Shown here: positions 1-5,314 of the stretch, one piece after another
Numbering within the stretch: position 1 is the first letter of the stretch
How the letters are laid out: each line of letters begins with the position of its first letter
Source: Gemmatimonadales bacterium
GTDB taxonomy: Bacteria > Gemmatimonadota > Gemmatimonadetes > Gemmatimonadales > GWC2-71-9
NCBI GenBank assembly: GCA_013003805.1
Contig: JABDII010000558.1
Location: 1-5,314 of the forward strand
Length of the DNA: 5,314 nt
Reading direction: 5' to 3'
Notes under the pieces: generated by a model
Told to the model about the DNA's origin: nothing
Databases searched by the model: none
The model's input: the letters and a program-made list of their open reading frames with translations, nothing else
Position numbers and translations under genes: made by a program

Positions 1-2
1 TC

Positions 3-506
3 TATTGGCTGTTTATCGGAAACAAGTTCGAGTCCCTCAATTCGCTGGTGCCGTGGCGGGCCGTACAGTGGAAGAACATGGCGCGGGTGCTCAGGAAGTA
101 CCTCCTGATTACCCCGGAGAAGTCACCGCACTATCTGGGGCACAACCCGCTCCAGCAGGCCACCTACACGTTGCTCTACGTGATAGCCATCGTGCAGATC
201 GTGACCGGGTTTGCCATGTACGGGTTGGCCAATCCAGGCGGGCTGATCTTCACGTTGTTCGGATGGGTGGTGCCTTTCTTCGGCGGGGCACAGATCGTCC
301 GGCTGCTCCATCATGTGCTGACGTGGTTCTTCCTGATCTTCCTGCCGGTGCACATCTACTTCACCGTCCGGGCGGACGCCCTGCATCGCGAAGGCCGGAT
401 CTCGTCGATGATCAGCGGCGGGCGCTTTGTGCGCAATGACCTGGAGTACGTGGACGAGCATAAGCTCGAGGAGCCGTATGAAGGCCGCGGTGGCGCCGAT
501 GAGTGA
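3..506 (+). CDS. hupC: Ni/Fe-hydrogenase b-type cytochrome subunit, C-terminal part (5' end outside window)
   Basis: This is the membrane anchor and electron-transfer subunit of a group 1 [NiFe] uptake hydrogenase; in this family it carries two b hemes and passes electrons from the small subunit to quinone. The frame is open from the left edge (first full codon at 3) and gives 167 residues of a protein usually near 230, so roughly the first quarter is missing. The visible part starts at the end of a membrane helix (YWLFIGNKFES), followed by a polar loop. Two membrane helices follow, at about visible residues 54-75 and 104-122, with a hydrophobic Gly/Pro segment between them. Signature stretches are GHNPLQQATY, RLLHH, PVHIYFTVRADALHREG and SSMISGG. 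H103 and H117 are 14 residues apart, matching the heme-ligand spacing in the related FdnI/HupC fold. The tail is acidic. The stop overlaps the endopeptidase gene, so both belong to one operon. The symbol hyaC would be equally valid. Confidence 0.93.
   Translation, partial: YWLFIGNKFESLNSLVPWRAVQWKNMARVLRKYLLITPEKSPHYLGHNPLQQATYTLLYVIAIVQIVTGFAMYGLANPGGLIFTLFGWVVPFFGGAQIVRLLHHVLTWFFLIFLPVHIYFTVRADALHREGRISSMISGGRFVRNDLEYVDEHKLEEPYEGRGGADE
468..473 (+). promoter_or_regulatory. Shine-Dalgarno for the endopeptidase gene
   Basis: GAGGAG lies 4 bases before the ATG at 478, inside the 3' end of the cytochrome gene. It favours the ATG at 478 over the ATG at 499, which has only a weak AAGG about 14 bases upstream. 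The spacing is slightly short, so the choice is reasonable but not certain. Confidence 0.45.
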
Positions 507-1011
507 TCCCTCCGTGGGGTCCACGACCGTGATTGGCCTCGGTAGTCCGTTGATGGCCGATGACGGACTCGGCCTGGTTGCACTGGGCGTGCTGCGAGAA
601 CATTGGGCCTTCGATCCCCCCGTCGAATTCGTGGACGGGGGGACCTGGGGCATGAATCTGTTGCCGCTGATCGAATCGGCCGGGCGGCTGCTCCTGATGG
701 ATGCCATCGACATCGGCGCCGAGCCGGGGCGGTGTATCGTTCTGGAACGGGATCAGCTGCCGAAGTTCTTGTCGACCAAGATTTCGCCCCACCAAGTCGA
801 TCTCCAAGACGTCTTGTCCCTCGCGGAGTTCCGGGGTACGCTCCCTAAAGACACAGTGGCCATTGGGCTCCAGCCCGCGCGCGTGGAGTTGAGCGCGGAC
901 CTGAGCCCGCACATTCAACGCAGGATACCTGTCCTCATCGCCCGCGTTCTCGAGCGGCTCGAAGCGTGGGGGCACAGCGCCCAGGAACGCGCCACGACGC
1001 AGCATGCATGA
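478..1011 (+). CDS. hupD: Hydrogenase maturation endopeptidase (HupD/HyaD family)
   Basis: This cytoplasmic, nickel-dependent endopeptidase removes the C-terminal peptide of the hydrogenase large subunit once the NiFe(CN)2CO centre is complete. It is 177 residues, a normal length for the family (about 160-200). The N-terminal glycine motif is GLGSPLMADDGLG (residues 20-32). D29 sits where HybD has its nickel ligand Glu16, the LLLMDAID stretch (D75/D78) matches the Asp62 region, and H105 in KISPHQVDLQDVL matches His93. The later VAIGLQPARVELS and LSPHIQRRIP segments are also family-typical. One oddity is Ser23 where most members have Asn (GxGN). The start is taken at 478 because of the GAGGAG upstream; the alternative ATG at 499 gives MSDPSVG and 170 residues. 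It overlaps the cytochrome gene by 29 bp (8 bp with the alternative start) and hypA by 8 bp, which suggests translational coupling. Confidence 0.93.
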   Translation: MKAAVAPMSDPSVGSTTVIGLGSPLMADDGLGLVALGVLREHWAFDPPVEFVDGGTWGMNLLPLIESAGRLLLMDAIDIGAEPGRCIVLERDQLPKFLSTKISPHQVDLQDVLSLAEFRGTLPKDTVAIGLQPARVELSADLSPHIQRRIPVLIARVLERLEAWGHSAQERATTQHA

Positions 1012-1264
1012 AATGAGCATCGCCCACGAAGTGTGCCGCATCACCGAGGAGCACGTCGGGGCAGACCAGCTCACCCACGTCGTGGAAGTTGGGCTCGAGG
1101 TTGGGGACCAGGCCGGGGTGGAAGTGGCGAATCTCGAGTTCTGCCTCGAGATTCTTTTGTCGAGTCCACCGTTCGGTCACGGCCGGCCGGCGATCACACG
1201 CCTCGCCGGCGATGATCTGCGGCTTAGCTATGTGGAGATTGATGATGGCAGTCCGGACGATTGA
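1004..1264 (+). CDS. hypA: HypA nickel-insertion chaperone, lacking the zinc-ribbon domain
   Basis: HypA hands nickel to the hydrogenase large subunit together with HypB. The start is fixed by MHEMS, because His2 and Glu3 form part of the nickel site in characterised HypA; E40 in VGDQAGVEVANLEFC falls at the conserved acidic nickel-site position. No good Shine-Dalgarno is seen, and the start overlaps the endopeptidase stop (1004-1011), so coupled translation is likely. The protein is only 86 residues against about 113-118 normally. It has just two cysteines (C11, C47) and no CxxC motif, whereas usual HypA has two CxxC pairs forming a zinc ribbon. The fold reads cleanly from helix/strand core (1-65) straight into the C-terminal strand GDDLRLSYVEID (69-80), so the zinc module alone is missing. 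The frame is intact with a normal stop, so this looks like a shortened gene and not a frameshift. Assignment to the HypA family is firm; whether it still inserts nickel is unknown. Confidence 0.88.
   Translation: MHEMSIAHEVCRITEEHVGADQLTHVVEVGLEVGDQAGVEVANLEFCLEILLSSPPFGHGRPAITRLAGDDLRLSYVEIDDGSPDD
1129..1154 (+). repeat. Perfect 10-bp inverted repeat with 6-base loop, followed by TTTT, inside hypA
   Basis: The left arm GAATCTCGAG (1129-1138) is the exact reverse complement of the right arm CTCGAGATTC (1145-1154), with loop TTCTGC between them. TTTT follows at once (1155-1158). The arms encode most of NLEFCLEIL, a conserved part of HypA. The shape resembles an intrinsic terminator or mRNA-stability hairpin, but the T-run is short and the site lies mid-gene, so it may simply result from two Leu-Glu pairs using CTC-GAG. 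The structure is certain at DNA level; its function is not. Confidence 0.6.
1234..1237 (+). promoter_or_regulatory. Shine-Dalgarno deciding the hypB start
   Basis: GGAG ends 7 bases before the ATG at 1245 and only 4 bases before the in-frame ATG at 1242. It therefore favours MAVRTIE (1245) over MMAVRTIE (1242). It lies inside the last codons of hypA. Confidence 0.5.
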
Positions 1265-1916
1265 AGTCCGCGAACGAGTGATGGCCAAAAACGACGAGCT
1301 CGCGGCGTCGGTGCGTGAGCGGCTTCAGAGCGCCGAGATCGCCGCGTTCAACCTGGTCTCGTCACCGGGCTCCGGAAAGACGACGCTGCTCGAGCGCACG
1401 CTGGACACGTTGGGTGAGGAACTCGGTGTCGCGGTCATCACCGGAGACGTTCAGACCCAAAACGACGCCGATCGGATTGCCAAGCATACCACCCGGTTGG
1501 TACAGGCGGTCGTCACCGGCGGCGCCTGCCACCTCGATGCGCGCCAGATCTCGACGGCGCTCGATGCGCTCGACCTCGACGAGACCCGCCTCCTCTTCAT
1601 CGAAAACGTGGGGAACCTGGTCTGTCCCGCAAGTTGGTCGCTGGGCGAGGAGGCCAAGATCGTGGTCTTCTCGGTCACCGAAGGTGAGGACAAGCCACTC
1701 AAGTACCCGAAAATGTTCCGGGAGTCGCGCTACGCAATCCTAAACAAGATCGATCTCTTGCCACACGTTCCGTTCGACGTCGACCGCGCCCTTGGCTACG
1801 CCCGTGACGTGAATCCGGATCTCCAGTTTTTCCTCACGTCCGCGCTGACGGGCGACGGGCTCGATCCCTGGTTCGCCTTCCTCCGGAGCCGGATCCTCTC
1901 GGGCAACCCGGCGTGA
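1245..1916 (+). CDS. hypB: HypB, nickel-insertion GTPase
   Basis: HypB is a SIMIBI-class GTPase that dimerises, binds nickel at its G domain and works with HypA to load nickel into the hydrogenase large subunit. It is 223 residues. Visible motifs are the P-loop SSPGSGKTT (39-47), GDVQTQNDADRI (67-78), the metal-site Cys-His in GGACHLDA (C95, H96), ENVGNLVCPASW with C127, NKID (167-170) and SALTGDG (199-205). These match the G1-G5 and nickel-site positions of HypB. The N-terminus (MAVRTIEVRERVMAKNDEL) has neither the CxxCGC high-affinity nickel motif of E. coli HypB nor the His-rich stretch of rhizobial HypB, so this is the short form. The start at 1245 is preferred for its Shine-Dalgarno spacing; 1242 is an in-frame alternative. 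A longer upstream extension of the frame only shadows hypA. The gene overlaps hypA by 20 bp and hypF by 4 bp. Confidence 0.96.
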   Translation: MAVRTIEVRERVMAKNDELAASVRERLQSAEIAAFNLVSSPGSGKTTLLERTLDTLGEELGVAVITGDVQTQNDADRIAKHTTRLVQAVVTGGACHLDARQISTALDALDLDETRLLFIENVGNLVCPASWSLGEEAKIVVFSVTEGEDKPLKYPKMFRESRYAILNKIDLLPHVPFDVDRALGYARDVNPDLQFFLTSALTGDGLDPWFAFLRSRILSGNPA

Positions 1917-4249
1917 GCAGCGTGGCCCCCCCCACTTCCGTGGAGCGCGTGCGGCTGCACGTGACCGGGGTCGTGCAGGGCGTAGGATTTCGTCCCTTCA
2001 TCCATCGCCTGGCCATCCGGAACGGATTGGGCGGCTGGGTCCGCAACGCCTCGGGGAATGTGGAGATCGAGATCGAAGGCCAGGGCCAGGCAGTCAGACA
2101 GTTCCGGGAGGATCTCGAGACCGAGGCCCCGCCGCTCGCCCGAATCGAACGCGTCGACGTCGAGCATCAGCCACCCGAGGGGCAGACCGCATTCCATATC
2201 CTGACGAGTCGGGCTGAGCCTAACCGGCGGCAACCCGTCTCTCCTGATGTGGCGATCTGTGCCGCGTGCGAGGCCGAGCTGTTCGAGCGCACCAATCGGC
2301 GTTACCGCTTCCCGTTCATTACCTGTACCGACTGTGGTCCGCGCTTCACCGTCATCGACGCGATGCCGTACGATCGGGAACGCACCAGCATGGGCGCGTT
2401 CACTCAGTGCGAGGCCTGCCTCGCCGAGTACGAGTCGCCGGCCGACCGGCGCTACCACTCGGAGACCAATAGTTGTCCGGAGTGTGGTCCCGAGGTCTGG
2501 TTCACCGCCGTCGATGCCCCGGGCGCCACATCGCGCGGCGAGGACGCCATCCAGCGAGCCGCGGATTTCCTGACTGAAGGTCGCACGGTCGCCATCCGGG
2601 GGTTGGGCGGCTTCCACCTCGCGGTCGATGCGACCGACGCGAAGGCCGTCGCGCGCCTCCGCCGGCGCAAGCGCCGAGACGCGAAGCCGCTTGCGATCAT
2701 GGTGCGCACCCTGGACGATGCACGACGCCTGGCCCAAATCGAGCCCGTAGAAGAAAGCCTCCTGGTGTCGGCGGAGCGCCCCATCGTGCTGCTGGCCCCG
2801 CGGGAACACGCCCCCCCCCAGGTGGCTCGGGAGGTGTACCCGGGACTCGACCGCATCGGCGTCATGCTCGCCTACACGCCGCTCCATCACCTGCTGCTGG
2901 ACGCGGTCAATCGTCCGCTCGTCATGACCAGCGGGAACGTGAGCGACGAGCCCATCGCGACGGGCAACGCCGAGGCGCTGGTGAGGCTCCGTTCGTTAGC
3001 CGATGGGTTCCTGCTGCACAACCGGGAAATCGTGTCGCGCTACGATGACTCGGTGCTCCGCACCGTGGACGGGTTTCCCGTGTTTCTCAGGCGAGCACGG
3101 GGATACGCGCCACTTCCGCTGGAGCTCCCGGTCACGAGTCCGGTACCGCTGGTCGCGGTCGGCCCACACCTCAAGAACACCCTCACCCTGGTCCACGGGA
3201 ACCGGGCCTACGTGAGTCAACACATCGGCGACCTGGAGAATCTCGAGACCCTCGAACACTTCCAGGCGACGCTCGACCGGCTGCGCCGGCTGTTTCACGT
3301 CGATCCCCACGTTGCGGTTCGGGATCTTCACCCTGGATATCTCTCGACTCGTGTGGCGGAAGAGCTTGATTGCTCGCGCACCTTGGCAGTCCAACACCAT
3401 CACGCCCATGTCGCCTCAGTCATGGCCGAGCATGGAATCACCGAGCCGGTCATCGGTGTGGCGTATGACGGCACGGGTTACGGCGACGACGGTAAGGTGT
3501 GGGGTGCCGAGATCCTGCATGCCGACTTCGACGGGTACGAGAGGCTGGCGCATCTCAGGTATGCGCCGCTTCCCGGTGGGGACCGGGCGGTTCGCGCGCC
3601 GTGGCGCACCGCCCTGGGGTATTGCTCGCTCGAGCCCACCACGGCGACGGCATTCACCCTGGCGCTTCGCGGAGTCGATCCGGCAGAGCTGGAGCTGGCC
3701 AACCGGCAGATCACTCGCGGCTTGAACAGTCCAGAGGCATCGTCCATGGGACGGTTGTTCGATGCCGCTGCCGCAGTGCTCGGTCTCCGCCGCCTCGCCC
3801 GGTACGAAGGCCAGGCGGCTATGGAACTGGAAGCCCTGGCGGCCGGCCGGCGGGGGAGCGGTGGGGGCAGCGAGCTGCCGTACGGAATCGAGGCAGACGG
3901 CGAAGGAGCTTGGGTGTTGGACCCCGTTCCCTTGCTCGTCACCCTGGGCGAGCGCGCCCAGGGTGGGGAGGGCGCCGTCGATCTCGCGGCCGATTTCCAC
4001 ACGACCGTCGCCGCGGCTACGGTGAGGCTCGTTGAGCGCGCCTGTGAGCAGGCATCCGTCGAACGGGTGGTGCTCTCTGGCGGCGTGTTCCAGAACGCGC
4101 TGCTCCTGGCCGACGTCACGCGACGCCTCGAGGCTCTTGGCCTCACGATACTCGTGCCCCGGGCCCTGAGCCCGAACGATGGCGCCATCAGTTATGGCCA
4201 GGCGGCCGTTGCGGCAGCCATGTTGGGCCGCGAACCCGCGGCCTCGTAA
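1913..4249 (+). CDS. hypF: HypF carbamoyltransferase
   Basis: HypF uses carbamoyl phosphate and ATP to carbamoylate the C-terminal cysteine of HypE, the first step towards the cyanide ligands of the active-site iron. It is 778 residues, normal for the family. In order it has an acylphosphatase domain (about 10-98; GVVQGVGFRPF with R27, and N45), two Cys4 zinc fingers (C116/C119 with C138/C141, and C166/C169 with C188/C191), a YrdC-like domain (about 205-390; KRRDAKP at 253-259, MTSGN at 338-342) and a Kae1-like domain (about 405-770; HHHAH at 495-499, DGTGYGDDG from 519, LSGGVFQN at 721-728, NDGAISYG). All catalytic signatures appear intact. A Gly-rich insert (GRRGSGGGSE) is probably a surface loop. 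The start is GTG at 1913, whose GTGA overlaps the hypB stop. No clear Shine-Dalgarno is seen, so coupling to hypB is likely; GTG at 1922 or 1940 is possible. The frame contains C8 and C9 runs. Confidence 0.97.
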   Translation: MSSVAPPTSVERVRLHVTGVVQGVGFRPFIHRLAIRNGLGGWVRNASGNVEIEIEGQGQAVRQFREDLETEAPPLARIERVDVEHQPPEGQTAFHILTSRAEPNRRQPVSPDVAICAACEAELFERTNRRYRFPFITCTDCGPRFTVIDAMPYDRERTSMGAFTQCEACLAEYESPADRRYHSETNSCPECGPEVWFTAVDAPGATSRGEDAIQRAADFLTEGRTVAIRGLGGFHLAVDATDAKAVARLRRRKRRDAKPLAIMVRTLDDARRLAQIEPVEESLLVSAERPIVLLAPREHAPPQVAREVYPGLDRIGVMLAYTPLHHLLLDAVNRPLVMTSGNVSDEPIATGNAEALVRLRSLADGFLLHNREIVSRYDDSVLRTVDGFPVFLRRARGYAPLPLELPVTSPVPLVAVGPHLKNTLTLVHGNRAYVSQHIGDLENLETLEHFQATLDRLRRLFHVDPHVAVRDLHPGYLSTRVAEELDCSRTLAVQHHHAHVASVMAEHGITEPVIGVAYDGTGYGDDGKVWGAEILHADFDGYERLAHLRYAPLPGGDRAVRAPWRTALGYCSLEPTTATAFTLALRGVDPAELELANRQITRGLNSPEASSMGRLFDAAAAVLGLRRLARYEGQAAMELEALAAGRRGSGGGSELPYGIEADGEGAWVLDPVPLLVTLGERAQGGEGAVDLAADFHTTVAAATVRLVERACEQASVERVVLSGGVFQNALLLADVTRRLEALGLTILVPRALSPNDGAISYGQAAVAAAMLGREPAAS

Positions 4250-4255
4250 GGGGAG
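4248..4255 (+). promoter_or_regulatory. Strong Shine-Dalgarno for hypC in the only intergenic gap
   Basis: AAGGGGAG ends 7 bases before the hypC ATG at 4263, overlapping the hypF stop codon. It is the strongest ribosome site in the window and lies at the one junction without gene overlap. HypC can therefore be initiated independently of hypF, which fits a small carrier protein needed in larger amounts. Confidence 0.7.
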
Positions 4256-4262
4256 TGGACCC

Positions 4263-4559
4263 ATGTGTCTTGGCATTCCCGGGCGGATCATCGACATCCG
4301 TGACGACGCAGGACTTCCGATGGGGACGGTCGACTTCGCGGGCGTCCGGCGGGAGGTGTGTCTTGCCTACGTGCGCGATGAGGTGGAGCCCGGAGACTAC
4401 GCCATCGTCCACGTCGGGTTTGCTATCAGCAAGGTGGATGAAGAGGAAGCCCGCCGGACCTATGAGCTTCTCAAGGAAATGAGCCAACTGGACGAACTCG
4501 ACTGGATGAAGGAGGTGGCGGACCAGGGGCTGGGTCAGCTGGGAGAGCCGGGGTCATGA
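4263..4559 (+). CDS. hypC: HypC, hydrogenase assembly chaperone
   Basis: HypC forms a complex with HypD to carry the Fe(CN)2CO unit and deliver it to the large subunit precursor. The protein starts MCLGIPGRI, and Cys2, exposed after removal of Met1, is the essential residue of the family. Further signature parts are VDFAGVRREVCLAYV (23-37), GDYAIVHVGFAISKVDEEEA (44-63) with conserved His50, and a helical tail (LLKEMSQLDELDWMKEV). At 98 residues it is slightly longer than many HypC proteins (75-90) because of this acidic C-terminal tail. The start is set by the MCLGIPG motif and by the strong ribosome site upstream. Its stop overlaps the hypD ATG in an ATGA, so HypC and HypD, which act as a pair, are translationally coupled. 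Confidence 0.96.
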   Translation: MCLGIPGRIIDIRDDAGLPMGTVDFAGVRREVCLAYVRDEVEPGDYAIVHVGFAISKVDEEEARRTYELLKEMSQLDELDWMKEVADQGLGQLGEPGS

Positions 4560-5314
4560 AATATTTAACCGAGTACCGCGATCCCGACCTGGCTCGCTCG
4601 CTTATCACCCGAATCCGGAAGACCGCGACCCGTCGCTGGGTGCTCATGGAAGTGTGTGGTGGCCAGACCCATACCATCGTGAAACAAGGCATCGATGAGT
4701 TGTTGGAGTCAGCCGTCGAGATGATCCATGGCCCGGGGTGCCCGGTCTGTGTCACCCCGCTCGAGCAGATCGACAAAGCGCTCCATCTGGCGTCACGTCC
4801 CGATGTCATCTTCACGTCCTTCGGCGACATGCTCCGAGTCCCCGGGAGCACGTGTGACCTCCTGCAGGTGCGGGCGCGCGGTGGGCAAATCCGGGTAGTG
4901 TATTCACCCCTCGATGCCCTCGAGTTGGCTCGACAGAACCCGGAGAAACAGGTGGTCTTCTTCGCTGTCGGATTCGAAACCACCGCCCCGGCCAACGCGA
5001 TGGCGGTATTCCGGGCGCGGCAGCTCGGGATCTCGAATTTCAGCGTACTCGTCTCCCACGTCACCGTCCCGCCGGCAATGATGGCGATCCTCGATTCACC
5101 CGATAACCGGGTCGAGGGGTTTCTCGCGGCGGGACATGTGTGCACCGTCATGGGATGGTCCGAATACGAGCCGATCGCCGAGCGATACCACGTTCCCATC
5201 GTCGTCACCGGATTCGAGCCGCTGGATTTGCTCGAGGGGATTCACCTGGCCATCCAGCAACTTGAGACGGGACGTCATGAGGTGGAGAACCAGTACGTTC
5301 GCTCGGTGCGCCGC
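4556..5314 (+). CDS. hypD: HypD, Fe-S scaffold for the Fe(CN)2CO unit, 5' part (3' end outside window)
   Basis: HypD carries a [4Fe-4S] cluster and, with HypC, is the scaffold on which the CN- and CO-bearing iron is built. The frame is open from ATG 4556 to the right edge: 253 residues of a protein usually about 360-380. Visible family motifs are EVCGGQTHTI (C34, the iron-binding cysteine), GPGCPVCV (C62, C65), SFGDMLRVPGS (88-98), VGFETTAP (138-145), GHVCTVMGW (193-201) and PIVVTGFEPLDLL. The C-terminal cluster-binding cysteines lie beyond the window and cannot be checked. The ATG overlaps the hypC stop (ATGA); GGGAG at 4541-4545 is 10 bases upstream and may help initiation. No frameshift or internal stop is seen. 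hypE is expected next. Confidence 0.96.
   Translation, partial: MKYLTEYRDPDLARSLITRIRKTATRRWVLMEVCGGQTHTIVKQGIDELLESAVEMIHGPGCPVCVTPLEQIDKALHLASRPDVIFTSFGDMLRVPGSTCDLLQVRARGGQIRVVYSPLDALELARQNPEKQVVFFAVGFETTAPANAMAVFRARQLGISNFSVLVSHVTVPPAMMAILDSPDNRVEGFLAAGHVCTVMGWSEYEPIAERYHVPIVVTGFEPLDLLEGIHLAIQQLETGRHEVENQYVRSVRR

Noticed and set aside
1186..1213. 9-bp direct repeat GCCGGCGAT (1186-1194 and 1205-1213) beside the point where HypA lacks its zinc ribbon
   Set aside because: It is tempting as a deletion scar, but a repeat-mediated deletion would leave one copy, the two copies are read in different frames, and a short GC-rich repeat at this distance is plausible by chance.
1089..1244. N-terminal extension of HypB upstream of 1245
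   Set aside because: The extension reads hypA in another frame, is Arg/Ser-rich without HypB features, and the Shine-Dalgarno supports the start at 1245.
1796..2890. Long open frame (364 codons) on the - strand opposite hypB/hypF
   Set aside because: It lies opposite confidently identified hypB and hypF, has no recognisable motif, and is the kind of antisense open frame expected in GC-rich coding DNA.
3238..3247. Second copy of the hypA hairpin arm word GAATCTCGAG, in hypF
   Set aside because: It encodes part of ENLE with the preferred CTC-GAG pair and has no matching opposite arm nearby, so it is best explained by codon use.
3416..4297. Open frame of 293 codons on the - strand opposite the 3' half of hypF
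   Set aside because: It is a shadow of the Kae1-like domain of HypF; no motif or plausible ribosome site supports it.
4471..5208. Open frame of 245 codons on the - strand opposite hypD
   Set aside because: The + strand encodes clear HypD motifs throughout, and the - strand product is Arg/Ser/Thr/Pro-rich with no family features.
1..5314. Search for promoters, tRNA/rRNA genes, insertion sequences, CRISPR arrays and terminators between genes
   Set aside because: Coding is continuous with overlaps and a single 13-bp gap, and no repeats or RNA gene signatures were seen.

Overview
The window is a GC-rich (about 60-65% by eye), fully coding, single-direction stretch of a bacterial [NiFe]-hydrogenase operon. 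Seven genes lie on the + strand. In order they are the 3' end of the membrane-anchoring b-type cytochrome subunit (HupC/HyaC type), the hydrogenase-specific maturation endopeptidase (HupD/HyaD type), hypA, hypB, hypF, hypC and the 5' part of hypD, which runs off the right edge. The b-type cytochrome points to a group 1, membrane-bound, respiratory uptake hydrogenase. Its small and large subunit genes are expected just left of the window, and hypE and the end of hypD just right of it. The organism is a GC-rich bacterium. Nothing here fixes its phylum, and I do not guess one.

Layout: 3-506 cytochrome b tail; 478-1011 endopeptidase; 1004-1264 hypA; 1245-1916 hypB; 1913-4249 hypF; 4263-4559 hypC; 4556-5314 hypD (partial). 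Every junction but one is an overlap (29, 8, 20, 4 and 4 bp). The only intergenic gap is 13 bp before hypC, and it carries a strong Shine-Dalgarno. No promoter, terminator between genes, RNA gene, mobile element or CRISPR array is visible. The order hypA-B-F-C-D matches the rhizobial hypABFCDE arrangement. However, the hupE-K block that separates hupCD from hypA in rhizobia is absent.

How the genes work together: HypF makes the carbamoyl donor for the cyanide ligands, HypC and HypD (with HypE) assemble Fe(CN)2CO, HypA and HypB insert nickel, and the endopeptidase then clips the large-subunit C-terminus. The mature enzyme passes electrons from H2 through the b-type cytochrome to quinone.

The most notable feature is HypA. 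It is only 86 residues and lacks the entire zinc-ribbon module (no CxxC pair), yet it keeps the N-terminal MHE nickel site and the C-terminal strand. Its partner HypB also lacks the N-terminal cysteine/histidine metal-binding segments. A perfect 10-bp inverted repeat followed by four T's sits inside hypA. Two long C-runs (C8, C9) lie in hypF.
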